This document shows positions 10,508-18,509 of a stretch of 18,634 bases of DNA, piece by piece. Position numbers and translations under genes: made by a program. The notes beneath the pieces were generated by a model. It did no database searches. It was not told where the DNA came from and saw only the letters and a list, made by a program, of their open reading frames with translations. Source of the stretch: Castellaniella ginsengisoli (lineage in GTDB: Bacteria; Pseudomonadota; Gammaproteobacteria; Burkholderiales; Burkholderiaceae_B); NCBI RefSeq assembly GCF_039523235.1, contig NZ_BAAAEX010000005.1. One strand, 5' to 3'. Within the stretch, counting starts at the first letter, position 1; every line of letters begins with the position of its first letter.

Positions 10508-13500
10508 TATTTACGCTCCAGATCCATGTCCAGGGACAGGGATCGAATTTCCTTGACCAGCACGTTGAAGGACTCGGGCATGCCCGCGTCGATCACGTGA
10601 TCGCCCTTGACGATGTTCTCGTAGACCTTGGTCCGGCCGGCGATATCGTCGGACTTCACCGTCAGCATTTCCTGCAGGGTATAGGATGCGCCGTAGGCTT
10701 CCAGCGCCCAGACTTCCATCTCCCCGAAACGCTGGCCGCCGAACTGGGCCTTGCCGCCCAACGGCTGCTGGGTCACCAGGGAGTACGGGCCGGTGGAGCG
10801 CGCGTGCATCTTGTCGTCCACCAAGTGGTGCAGTTTCAGGAAGTGCATGTAGCCCACGGTCACGGGACGCTCGAACTGCTCGCCGGTGCGGCCGTCGGTC
10901 AGCCAGGCCTGGGTGCGGCCGCTGGTGAGCTTCAGGCGCTCGGCGACTTCATCCGGGTAGGCGATTTCCAGCATGCGGGTAATGTCTTCCTCGGCCGCGC
11001 CGTCGAACACCGGCGTGGCCAGGGGCACCCCGCCGCGCAGGTTGTTGGCCAGCGTGAGCACTTCGTCGTCGGTCAACTGATCGAGTTTCACCGAGCCGCC
11101 GCACGCGTTGTAGATGGTCTCCAGCGTCTTGCGCACGGCCTTGACCTGCACGCCGCGCTCCTGGTCGAGCATGTCGGCGACACGCTGGCCCAGGCCCTTG
11201 GCGGCCCAGCCCAGGTGGACTTCCAGCACCTGCCCGATGTTCATCCGCGAAGGCACGCCCAGCGGGTTGAGCACGATGTCCACAGGGGTGCCGTCGGCCA
11301 TGTGCGGCATGTCCTCGACCGGCGTGATCCGCGAGACCACGCCCTTGTTGCCGTGGCGGCCGGCCATCTTGTCGCCCGGCTGCAGGCGGCGTTTGACGGC
11401 CAGGTAGACCTTGATCATCTTGAGCACGCCCGGGGGCAGTTCGTCGCCCTGCGTGAGCTTCTTGCGCTTTTCCTCGAAGGCCAGGTCGAACTGGTGGCGT
11501 TTCTGCTCAAGCGCGTCCTTGACCTGCTCGAGCGTGACGGCGGCGTCCTCGTCGGCCAGACGGATGTCGAACCACTGCCAGCGGTCCAGGTCGTCGAGGT
11601 ATTCGGCCGTCAGGGCGGTGTTCTTGGCCAGCTTGCGCGGGCCGCCGTTGGCGGTCTTGCCGATCAGGGTCTTGCGCAGGCGGTCGAACGCGTCGTTCTC
11701 GACGATGCGCAACTGGTCGTTCAGATCCTGGCGATAGCGGCGCAGTTCATCGTCGATGATGGACTGGGCGCGCTTGTCGCGCTCGATGCCTTCGCGGGTG
11801 AAGACCTGCACGTCGATGACCGTGCCGACCATGCCGGAAGGCACGCGCAGCGAGGTGTCCTTCACATCGGAGGCCTTCTCGCCGAAGATGGCGCGCAGCA
11901 GCTTTTCTTCCGGGGTCAGTTGGGTCTCGCCCTTGGGCGTGACCTTGCCGACCAGCACGTCGTCGGCGCGCACTTCGGCGCCGATGTGCACGATCCCGGA
12001 GTCATCCAGGCGGTTGAGCTGGATTTCGGCCAGGTTGGAGATGTCGCGCGTGATTTCCTCGGGCCCGAGCTTGGTGTCGCGGGCCACGACGGTGAGTTCT
12101 TCGATGTGGATCGACGTATAGCGGTCGTCGGCGACGACGCGCTCGGAGATCAGCACCGAATCCTCGAAGTTGTAGCCGTTCCAGGGCATGAACGCGATGA
12201 GCATGTTCTGCCCCAGCGCGAGTTCGCCCAGGTCGCTGGAGGCGCCGTCGGCCAGCACGTCGCCGCGCGCCACCAGATCGCCCCGCGACACGATGGGCCG
12301 CTGGTTGATGTTGGTGTTCTGGTTGGAACGGGTGTACTTCTTCAGGCTGTAGATGTCGACGCCGACCTCGCCGGCGACGTTCTCATCGTCGTTCACGCGG
12401 ATCACGATACGCTCGGCATCGATGAAATCCACGATCCCGCCGCGCACGGCCTGCACGGTCGTGCCCGAGTCAACCGCGACGGTGCGCTCGATGCCGGTGC
12501 CGACCAGCGGCTTTTCGGGCCGCAGGCAGGGCACGGCCTGGCGCTGCATGTTGGCGCCCATCAACGCGCGGTTGGCGTCGTCGTGCTCCAGGAAGGGAAT
12601 CAGCGAGGCGGCGACCGAGACGATCTGCGACGGCGCGACGTCCATATAGTGCACGTTGGCCGGAGCGGTCAACATGGTTTCGCCGGCTTCGCGGCAGGCG
12701 ACCAGGTCGTCGGTGAAACGGCCTTCCTCGTCCAGCACCGCGTTGGCCTGGGCGATGACGTACTTGTTTTCCTCGATGGCCGACAGGTATTCGATCTGGT
12801 CGGACACCTTGCCGTCGATGATCTTGCGATAGGGCGTTTCCAGAAAGCCGTACTCGTTCAGGCGCGCATACAGGGCCAGCGAATTGATCAGGCCGATGTT
12901 CGGGCCTTCCGGCGTTTCGATCGGGCAGACGCGGCCGTAGTGGGTCGGGTGCACGTCGCGGACTTCGAAGCCCGCGCGTTCGCGCGTCAGGCCACCCGGC
13001 CCCAGGGCGGAAACGCGACGCTTGTGCGTGATCTCCGACAGCGGGTTGGTCTGGTCCATGAACTGGGACAACTGGCTGGAGCCGAAGAATTCCTTGATCG
13101 CGGCCGAGATCGGCTTGGAATTGATCAGGTCGTGCGGCATCAGGTTTTCGGTCTCGGCCTGGCCCAGGCGTTCCTTGACGGCGCGCTCGACGCGCACCAG
13201 GCCGGCGCGGAACTGGTTCTCGGCCAGTTCGCCCACGCAGCGCACGCGGCGATTGCCCAGGTGATCGATGTCGTCGATCTGGCCGCGGCCGTTGCGCAAT
13301 TCGACCAGCAGCTTGATGGTGTCGAGGATGTCCTCGTCGGTCAGGGTCAGCGGGCCCGTATTGCCGGTATCACGGCCCAGGCGGCTGTTGACCTTCATCC
13401 GGCCCACGCGCGACAGGTCGTAGGTTTCCTCGGAATAGAACAGGCGCTGGAACAGGGCTTCGACGGCCTCTTCGGTGGGCGGCTCGCCGGGGCGCATCAT

Positions 13501-14619
13501 GCGGTAGATGGCCACGCGCGCGGCCATCTGGTCGGCGGTGTCGTCGGTGCGCAGGGTCTGGGAAATATAGGCGCCTTCGTTCAGCTCATTGATGTAGAGC
13601 GTCTCGATGTCGCGGATCCCCGCCGCACGGAATTCGGCCAGCAGGGATTCGGTGATCTCGTCGTTGGCCTGCGCCAGGACTTCGCCGGTATCCGGATTGA
13701 CGACGTTCTTGGCCAGGACGCGGCCCAGCAGGAAGTCCTCGGGCACCGAGATGTGATCTACCTTGGCGGCGGTCAGGTCGCGCAGATGCTTGGCATTGAT
13801 GCGCTTGTCCTTCTCGACGATGACGTTGCCCTTCTTGTCGGCGATGTCGAAGCGGGCGACTTCGCCTTTCCAGCGGTCGGGCACGAATTCGAGCATGCCG
13901 CCTTCCTGGTGGAGGGCGATGTGATCGAAGCTGGAGAAATAGGCCAGGATGGCCTCGGGCGTCATGCCGATCGCCTTCAGCAGGATCGTCACCGGCATCT
14001 TGCGGCGGCGGTCGATGCGGAAGAACAGGATGTCCTTGGGATCGAACTCGAAGTCCAGCCACGAGCCGCGGTAGGGAATCACGCGCGCGGAGAACAGCAG
14101 CTTGCCCGAACTGTGGGTCTTGCCGCGGTCGTGTTCGAAGAACACGCCAGGCGAACGGTGCAACTGGGACACGATGACCCGCTCGGTGCCGTTGATGACG
14201 AAGGAACCGGTGTCGGTCATGAGCGGCATCTCGCCCATGTAGACTTCCTGTTCCTTGACTTCCTTGACGGTGGGCTTGCTGACCTCGCGGTCCATCAGCA
14301 CCAGGCGCACCTTGGCGCGCAGCGGCGACGCATAGGTCAGGCCGCGCTGCTGGCATTCCTTGACGTCGAACACGGGGGTGCCCAGCACGTAGCTGACGAA
14401 TTCCAGCCGCGCCATCTGATTATGGCTGACGATTGGAAATATCGAATTGAAGGCCGCCTGCAGTCCTTCCTCCTTGCGTTTGGACGGGGTGACGTCCGAT
14501 TGCAGGAAGGTTCTGAACGATTGCAGTTGCGTCGCCAGCAGGTAAGGAACGTCCTGGACGTCCTCGCGCTTGGCGAAGCTTTTGCGTATGCGCTTCTTTT
14601 CGGTGTACGAATAAGGCAT
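10507..14619 (-). CDS. rpoB: DNA-directed RNA polymerase subunit beta
   Basis: Beta, with beta', forms the active-site cleft of RNA polymerase and is the target of rifampicin. From ATG 14619 the protein is 1370 residues (E. coli 1342). The frame is open 15 codons further upstream, but MPYSYTEKKRIRKSF matches the family N terminus and is preceded by GGAG. The rifampicin region is at 513-540. Contact residues are wild type (Gln519, Asp522, His532, Arg535, Ser537, equal to E. coli 513, 516, 526, 529, 531), so no classic resistance mutation is seen. Thr524 replaces E. coli Asn518, probably a lineage difference. Conserved blocks such as RDVHPTHYGRVCPIETPEGP and GDKMAGRHGNKG are intact. It overlaps rpoC by one base and lies 205 bases after rplL. 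Confidence 0.99.
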
Positions 14620-14678
14620 GAGCACTCCGACTCGAGGGTTGCTTAGGCCGTCAACCACGGCCATGGTTTACGACTCCG

Positions 14679-14726
14679 GAAAACCCGGCTCGGCGTGATG
14701 CGGCGTGGCATCGAACGCGGGTTTTC
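14679..14726 (-). promoter_or_regulatory. Long nested stem-loop in the rpoB leader
   Basis: Arms GAAAACCCG (14679-14687) and CGGGTTTTC (14718-14726) form a perfect 9-bp outer stem. Inside it GATGC (14697-14701) and GCATC (14708-14712) form a second 5-bp stem. It lies about 60 bases before the rpoB start. In E. coli the rplL-rpoB spacer has an attenuator and an RNase III cleavage hairpin; this could be an equivalent processing or attenuation element. Function inferred. Confidence 0.5.
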
Positions 14727-14732
14727 TGGAAA

Positions 14733-14753
14733 CGCAAAAGCCCGGGAGGCTTT
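14733..14753 (-). terminator. Candidate attenuator between rplL and rpoB
   Basis: On the minus strand AAAGCC (14748-14753) and GGCTTT (14737-14742) form a 6-bp stem with the loop TCCCG, followed by an interrupted T-rich tail (TTTTGCGTTT). It resembles a weak intrinsic terminator. That suits the known need to make far more L7/L12 than beta subunit, as in the E. coli rplL-rpoB attenuator. Confidence 0.5.
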
Positions 14754-14794
14754 GGAAAGCGCAGAACGGGCCTGAAACAGGTGTCTGGCGCTTC

Positions 14795-14809
14795 CCCGGG
14801 CATCCCGGG
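14795..14809 (-). promoter_or_regulatory. CCCGGG hairpin just after rplL
   Basis: Two CCCGGG palindromes (14795-14800 and 14804-14809) separated by three bases can pair as a 6-bp stem. Flanking GCGC segments can extend it imperfectly. It starts 15 bases after the rplL stop, without a T-run. It is probably a 3' stabilising or pausing structure ahead of the attenuator. Confidence 0.4.
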
Positions 14810-14824
14810 CGCGGCGATAAGGTC

Positions 14825-15205
14825 TTACTTGAGTTCGACCTTGGCGCCGGCTTCTTCCAGCTTCTTCTTCGCGTCTTCGGCGGTCGCCTTGTCCGCGCCT
14901 TCCTTGACGGGCTTCGGAGCGCCGTCGACCAGGTCCTTGGCTTCCTTCAGGCCCAGACCGGTGATTTCACGCACGGCCTTGATGACGTTGACCTTGTTGG
15001 CGCCGACTTCGGCCAGGACGACCGTGAACTCGGACTGCTCTTCAGCGGCGGCGGCAGCGCCACCGGCGGCCGGGGCGGCAGCCACGGCGACAGCGGCCGC
15101 AGCGGCGGACACGCCGAACTTCTCTTCCATTTCTTTGATCAGCTCGGACAGTTCGAGCACGCTCATGGCGGCGATCGCGTCCAGGATTTCAGCTTTAGTT
15201 GCCAT
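14825..15205 (-). CDS. rplL: 50S ribosomal protein L7/L12
   Basis: L7/L12 forms the flexible multimeric stalk of the 50S subunit that recruits and activates translational GTPases such as EF-Tu and EF-G. The protein is 126 residues, in the normal range. Residues 1-32 form the dimerisation and L10-binding domain. An Ala/Gly-rich hinge follows (about 33-57). The C-terminal factor-binding domain holds the conserved NKVNVIKAVREITGLGLKEAK segment (70-90). The start at 15205 follows a CTGGAG ribosome-binding site. It lies 75 bases after rplJ and 205 bases before rpoB. Stalk stoichiometry demands several copies per L10, consistent with the candidate attenuator found just downstream. Confidence 0.99.
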   Translation of the reverse strand: MATKAEILDAIAAMSVLELSELIKEMEEKFGVSAAAAAVAVAAAPAAGGAAAAAEEQSEFTVVLAEVGANKVNVIKAVREITGLGLKEAKDLVDGAPKPVKEGADKATAEDAKKKLEEAGAKVELK

Positions 15206-15280
15206 TTTTAGAACTCCAGATAATTGAATAAGCCAGGTTTGGTTGTCGCTTCCAGCAACGAAGGGATTCCGGCAAACCGC

Positions 15281-15805
15281 TTACGCGGCTTGCTTCTGGT
15301 CGCGAACGGCCGCCAGGCCGCGCACGAACTTCGTGGGCACTTCGTTGAGCGTACGCACAAACTGAGCGATGGGCGCCTGCATGGTGCCCAGCAGCTTCGA
15401 CAGCAATTCTTCGCGGGACGGCATGGTGGCCAAAGCCTTCACGCCATCCTGGCTCAGCAGGCTGTTGGGCAGGGCCCCGCCTGTGATGACCAGCTTGTCA
15501 TTGCTTTTCGCGAAATCGGACAGGACCTTGGCGGCCGCCACCGGGTCGGCGCTGATCCCATAGATCAGCGGACCGGTGAGCTGGGCGGACAATCCCTCGA
15601 AAGGGGTGCCGGCCAGCGCGCGACGCACCAGCGTGTTTTTCAACACGCGCAGGTACACGCCCGATTCACGCGCAGTTTTGCGCAATACGGTTGCGGAGGC
15701 GACGTCCAGACCACGGTACTCAGCGATGATGACCGATTGGGCGCGGCTGATTTCAGCAGCGACTTCCTCGATGACCACAGCCTTTTCTTGACGATTGAGA
15801 CTCAT
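15281..15805 (-). CDS. rplJ: 50S ribosomal protein L10
   Basis: L10 anchors the L7/L12 dimers to 23S rRNA at the base of the ribosomal stalk. The protein is 174 residues. The start is placed at MSLNRQEKAVVIEEV (15805), which matches the family; the frame is open five codons upstream but without support. A GGAG ribosome-binding site lies nine bases before this start. The N-terminal rRNA-binding half contains AEYRGLDVASATVLRKTAR and LKNTLVRRAL. The C-terminal helix that binds L7/L12 follows (EELLSKLLGTMQAPIAQFVRTL, given in part). Upstream is a 223-base structured leader, where in other bacteria the L10-L7/L12 complex binds to repress its own operon. Confidence 0.98.
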   Translation of the reverse strand: MSLNRQEKAVVIEEVAAEISRAQSVIIAEYRGLDVASATVLRKTARESGVYLRVLKNTLVRRALAGTPFEGLSAQLTGPLIYGISADPVAAAKVLSDFAKSNDKLVITGGALPNSLLSQDGVKALATMPSREELLSKLLGTMQAPIAQFVRTLNEVPTKFVRGLAAVRDQKQAA

Positions 15806-16028
15806 GGTTGAACACTCCATCTAACGACGCCGGGGAATCCCCCGGCATCAACCGAATGCGGCGCACCTGGTCGAGTTCATGAATGAATTCTTCCTGGGCG
15901 CCGTCTACGCTGGATCCGGCGGTACGGCCCGGTATTAAGCGTCACGCCGAGGCGATCGGCTCCAGCGGTCTTTGACAGCGGCGCCCGGCCTTGCGACCGG
16001 GCACAGCCCAAAGTTCTGTTGGCTGGCC
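15806..16028 (-). promoter_or_regulatory. rplJ leader, candidate L10-L7/L12 autoregulatory RNA
   Basis: The 223-base rplA-rplJ spacer holds several stems on the minus strand. A 10-bp stem with a GATT loop (15826-15835 with 15840-15849, one G-U) ends just upstream of the rplJ ribosome-binding site. GCCGA/TCGGC (15946-15950 and 15956-15960) and an 8-bp stem near rplA are also seen. Position and structure fit the known L10 leader that mediates autogenous repression; the exact L10-binding kink-turn was not identified. No convincing sigma-70 promoter was found in it. Confidence 0.5.
15983..16002 (-). promoter_or_regulatory. Stem-loop with GCAA tetraloop after rplA
   Basis: GCCCGGCC (15983-15990) and GACCGGGC (15995-16002) form an 8-bp stem with one G-U pair. 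On the minus strand it is closed by a GCAA (GNRA-type) tetraloop. It starts 26 bases after the rplA stop and has no T-run. The stem is nearly identical to that after fusA (473-492). It may be a processing, pausing or 3'-protection structure. Confidence 0.5.
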
Positions 16029-16724
16029 TTACGCGGCCAGCGAGGCCACTTCGACGCGCGCGCCACCACCCATGGTGGAGGACACGGCGACCTTGCGCAG
16101 ATAAACACCCTTGGCCGCGGCGGGGCGGGCCTTGTTCAGGGCGTCGATCAACGCAGCCAGATTGGTTTGCAGTTTCTCGACATCGAAAGACGCGCGGCCG
16201 ATCGTGGCATGGATGATCCCCGCCTTGTCGGTGCGATACTGCACCTGGCCGGCCTTCGCGTTCTTGACGGCGGTGGCGACATCGGGCGTCACGGTGCCGA
16301 CCTTGGGGTTCGGCATCAGGCCGCGAGGACCCAGGACCTGACCCAGGGCGCCGACGATGCGCATCGTGTCGGGCGAGGCGATGACGACGTCGAAATCGAT
16401 GTTGCCGGCCTTGATGCTGGCGGCCAGGTCGTCCATGCCGACGATATCGGCGCCGGCGGCCTTGGCAGCCTCGGCCTTTTCGCCCTGGGCGAAAACAGCG
16501 ACGCGCATGGTCTTGCCGGTACCGGCGGGCAGCACCACGGAGCCGCGGACCAGTTGGTCGGACTTCTTGGGGTCGATGCCCAATTGCACGGCCACGTCGA
16601 TGGACTCATCGAACTTGGCAGTGGCGGTTTCCTTGACCAGCGCAATGGCCTCGGCCACCGGATACAGCTTGGTGCGATCAATCTTGGCCGCGATGGCGGC
16701 GACGCGTTTGCTCAACTTGGCCAT
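16029..16724 (-). CDS. rplA: 50S ribosomal protein L1
   Basis: L1 forms the mobile stalk beside the ribosomal E site and helps release deacylated tRNA. In E. coli it also represses the L11-L1 operon by binding its leader mRNA. The protein is 231 residues (E. coli 234). It starts MAKLSKRVAAIAAKID and contains the conserved VLGPRGLMPNPKVGTVTPD segment and the TMGGGARV stretch near the end. The start at 16724 lies only two bases after the rplK stop, and its AAGGAG ribosome-binding site is embedded in the last codons of rplK, so the two genes are very likely coupled in translation. A 223-base leader separates it from rplJ. Confidence 0.99.
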   Translation of the reverse strand: MAKLSKRVAAIAAKIDRTKLYPVAEAIALVKETATAKFDESIDVAVQLGIDPKKSDQLVRGSVVLPAGTGKTMRVAVFAQGEKAEAAKAAGADIVGMDDLAASIKAGNIDFDVVIASPDTMRIVGALGQVLGPRGLMPNPKVGTVTPDVATAVKNAKAGQVQYRTDKAGIIHATIGRASFDVEKLQTNLAALIDALNKARPAAAKGVYLRKVAVSSTMGGGARVEVASLAA

Positions 16725-16726
16725 GA

Positions 16727-17161
16727 TCAGACGACTCCTTCCACGTCGATGCCCATGCTGCGGGCGCTACCGGCGATCGTCCGCACGGCGGCGTCCAGGT
16801 CGGCGGCCGTCAGGTCGGGCTGCTTGGTCTTGGCGATTTCCTCGGCCTGGGCGCGCGTCAGCGTGCCGACCTTGGCCGAGTTGGGCGTTGCGGAACCCTT
16901 CTGGACGCCGGAAGCCTTCTTGATCAGGATCGTGGCCGGCGGAGTCTTCATGATGAACGTGAAGCTCTTGTCGGCGAAAGCGGTGATCACCACGGGGATC
17001 GGCAGACCGGGCTCCATGCCCTGGGTCTTGGCGTTGAACGCCTTGCAGAATTCCATGATGTTCAGGCCGCGCTGACCCAGCGCCGGACCGATCGGGGGAG
17101 AGGGGTTGGCCTTACCAGCTGGCACTTGCAGCTTGATGAAGCCGACGATTTTCTTCGCCAT
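16727..17161 (-). CDS. rplK: 50S ribosomal protein L11
   Basis: L11 binds the GTPase-associated region of 23S rRNA together with L10 and supports factor function and the RelA stringent response. The protein is 144 residues, slightly over the usual 141-143. The start is set at MAKKIVGFIKLQVPAGKA (17161), which fits the family; the frame is open ten codons upstream but lacks support, while AGGAG precedes 17161. The proline-rich SPPIGPALGQRGLNIMEFCK motif, the flexible N-terminal domain and the C-terminal rRNA-binding domain (ending AGSARSMGIDVEG) are intact. It is the first gene of the L11-L1 pair, after a 214-base leader downstream of nusG. Confidence 0.98.
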   Translation of the reverse strand: MAKKIVGFIKLQVPAGKANPSPPIGPALGQRGLNIMEFCKAFNAKTQGMEPGLPIPVVITAFADKSFTFIMKTPPATILIKKASGVQKGSATPNSAKVGTLTRAQAEEIAKTKQPDLTAADLDAAVRTIAGSARSMGIDVEGVV

Positions 17162-17375
17162 GCGATGCTCCTGTCGGGTACATGCGCCCACCCTCGAAAG
17201 GGCCGGCTCCCCGGGTTAATAAACGCCTCCACGCCGCGTCTTCGGTTTGCGTCCACCTGGCAGCTTGCATGCTGCCCGGATTTGTCAGGCCCGGGACAGT
17301 CCGCAGGGACCATCCCGTGTCTGGTTCATTTCCCCGAGGGGACGCTTGACCGTAGCGCGGCCTGGCGGTAAAAAA
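17162..17375 (-). promoter_or_regulatory. nusG-rplK spacer, structured leader with candidate L1 control region
   Basis: The 214-base spacer contains several minus-strand hairpins: GGCAGC/GCTGCC with a six-base loop (17259-17264 and 17271-17276), GGGA/TCCC (17307-17317) and TCCC/GGGA (17331-17342). In E. coli the rplK promoter and the L1 repressor-binding site lie in the equivalent spacer. I could not find a consensus promoter or pinpoint an L1 site. A run of six T just after the nusG stop has no hairpin before it, so it is not a terminator. Confidence 0.4.
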
Positions 17376-17909
17376 TCAGACCTTTTCGACCTGACTGAAA
17401 TCAAGCTCGACCGGGGTGGCGCGACCGAAGATCGTGACCGACACGCGGACTTTGCTTTTCTCGTAGTTGACTTCCTCGACGCTGCCGTTGAAGTCCGCGA
17501 ACGGGCCTTCCTTGACGCGGATGGTTTCGCCAATTTCGAAGAGAACCTTGGGACGCGGTTTTTCCACGCCTTCTTCCATCTGGGAAAGAATCTTTTCGAC
17601 TTCCTTTTCGGAGATCGGGGCCGGACGATTGCCGGAGCCGCCGAGGAAACCCGTGACGCGATTGGTGCTCTTGACCAGGTGCCAGGTTTCGTCGGTGAGA
17701 TCCATCTCGACCAGGACATAGCCCGGGAAAATGCGACGCTCGGAAATCGACTTGCGACCGTCCTTGATTTCGACGACTTCCTCGGAGGGCACGAGAATGC
17801 GGCTGAACGAATCCTGCAGCCCGGCACGCTCGATGCGTTCGACCAGGGCCTTATGGACGCTTTTTTCCATGCCCGAATAGACATGGACGACGTACCAGCG
17901 CTTGCTCAT
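17376..17909 (-). CDS. nusG: Transcription termination/antitermination factor NusG
   Basis: NusG binds the RNA polymerase clamp, suppresses pausing, and links polymerase to Rho or, through S10, to the leading ribosome. The protein is 177 residues (E. coli 181). Residues 1-~115 are the NGN domain, starting KRWYVVHVYSGMEK, with the conserved FPGYVLVEM (61-69). The KOW domain follows (about 125-177, GETIRVKEGPFADFNG). The frame stays open through secE, but the start at 17909 matches the family, and the AAGGAA ribosome-binding site overlaps the secE stop. It forms an operon with secE (14-base gap) as in most bacteria. Its polymerase targets, beta and beta', are encoded downstream in the same cluster. 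Confidence 0.98.
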   Translation of the reverse strand: MSKRWYVVHVYSGMEKSVHKALVERIERAGLQDSFSRILVPSEEVVEIKDGRKSISERRIFPGYVLVEMDLTDETWHLVKSTNRVTGFLGGSGNRPAPISEKEVEKILSQMEEGVEKPRPKVLFEIGETIRVKEGPFADFNGSVEEVNYEKSKVRVSVTIFGRATPVELDFSQVEKV

Positions 17910-17923
17910 GCGGTTTTCGTTCC

Positions 17924-18304
17924 TTAGTTCCAGCCCAGCAGCAGGCCGTAAATGACCCAGCCCAGCAGCTTGTCGGCGAGCCAGAGCAAAGCGCCGATGG
18001 CCAGCACGAAGGCGAACACGATCGCCGTCATGCGCGTGGTTTCCTGGCGCGTGGGCCAGATGACGCGACGCGCCTCGTTGTACGATTCGCGGCCGAAGGC
18101 GAAAGTGCGCCGGCCGGTGTCGCTGAACCAGACGATGACCGCGGCCAGGATCAGGCCCGCGATGAAAGCGCCCACGCGCACATAGCCGGGCGAATCCACG
18201 AGGGCCGAATACGCCACGATACCCGCAACGATCACGAGCACGGCCAGACCGAGCTTGATACGTTCGGCGGCACGGCTGACGGTTTCTACGTTCTGGTGAG
18301 ACAT
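17924..18304 (-). CDS. secE: Preprotein translocase subunit SecE
   Basis: SecE is the essential clamp subunit of the SecYEG protein-export channel in the inner membrane. The protein is 126 residues with three transmembrane segments (about 17-36, 43-61 and 93-124), the E. coli-like long form; many bacteria keep only the last helix. The amphipathic signature before the last helix, SYNEARRVIWPTRQETTRMT (74-93), is a clear family match. The start at 18304 lacks a good ribosome-binding site; no better start was found. It lies 40 bases after the tRNA-Trp gene, with a small hairpin between, and 14 bases before nusG. Confidence 0.97.
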   Translation of the reverse strand: MSHQNVETVSRAAERIKLGLAVLVIVAGIVAYSALVDSPGYVRVGAFIAGLILAAVIVWFSDTGRRTFAFGRESYNEARRVIWPTRQETTRMTAIVFAFVLAIGALLWLADKLLGWVIYGLLLGWN

Positions 18305-18319
18305 ATACGGGTGTTCGAC

Positions 18320-18333
18320 GCCGCTGCTGCGGC
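18320..18333 (-). promoter_or_regulatory. Small hairpin between tRNA-Trp and secE
   Basis: GCCGC (18320-18324) and GCGGC (18329-18333) form a 5-bp stem with a four-base loop, 11 bases after the tRNA CCA end. It would lie at the 5' end of the secE message after tRNA processing. Role unknown. Confidence 0.3.
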
Positions 18334-18344
18334 AATGAGATCGG

Positions 18345-18420
18345 TGGCAGGGGCAGAAGGAATCGAACCCTCAACCTTCGGTTTTGGAGACCGACGCTCT
18401 GCCAATTGAGCTATACCCCT
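18345..18420 (-). tRNA. trnW: tRNA-Trp (anticodon CCA)
   Basis: The 76-base cloverleaf is complete and includes the 3' CCA (18345-18347). The acceptor stem AGGGGTA/TGCCCCT pairs over 7 bp with one G-U. The D arm contains AATTGGCAGAGC, the anticodon CCA is at 18385-18387 (positions 34-36), and the T arm has GGTTCGATTCC. It lies directly upstream of secE, the usual betaproteobacterial position, and only eight bases after a terminator hairpin that follows tuf. Confidence 0.98.
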
Positions 18421-18428
18421 AAACCTCG

Positions 18429-18461
18429 AAAAACGGCGGTGCTGCCGCACCCCGTTTTTTT
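18429..18461. terminator. Bidirectional Rho-independent terminator, second after tuf
   Basis: AAAAACGG + GGTGC (18429-18436, 18438-18442) pairs with GCACC + CCGTTTTT (18447-18451, 18452-18459), a 13-bp stem with one bulged base and a four-base loop. T-runs flank it on both strands (five T on the minus strand, seven on the plus), so it could stop transcription in either direction. On the minus strand it lies between tuf and tRNA-Trp, ending eight bases before the tRNA. Confidence 0.8.
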
Positions 18462-18462
18462 G

Positions 18463-18495
18463 AAAAAAAGAGGTGGGCGGCTAGGCCAGCCCACC
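18463..18495 (-). terminator. Rho-independent terminator of the right-hand tuf
   Basis: On the minus strand GGTGGGC and GCCCACC (18489-18495 and 18472-18478) form a 7-bp stem. It is extended by GGC/GCC after a single bulged T, and is followed by TC and a run of seven T (plus-strand A run 18463-18469). It starts 15 bases after the tuf stop. Confidence 0.88.
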
Positions 18496-18509
18496 ATTGT
18501 ACTACAAAA

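Noticed and set aside
13000..13100. Rifampicin resistance substitution (Thr524 in place of E. coli Asn518)
   Set aside because: The main contact residues are wild type, and a Thr here is likely a normal lineage difference; no basis to call resistance.
14620..14664. Upstream in-frame start for rpoB adding 15 residues
   Set aside because: The extension does not match RpoB proteins, begins inside a hairpin, and the downstream ATG at 14619 has a GGAG ribosome-binding site and the family N terminus.
17370..17385. T-run after the nusG stop as a terminator
   Set aside because: No stem-loop precedes the six T, so it lacks the structure of an intrinsic terminator.
17910..18374. Long N-terminal extension of nusG (332-codon frame) running through secE
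   Set aside because: It overlaps the well-supported secE gene in another frame and crosses into the tRNA. NusG begins at MSKRWYVV with its own ribosome-binding site.
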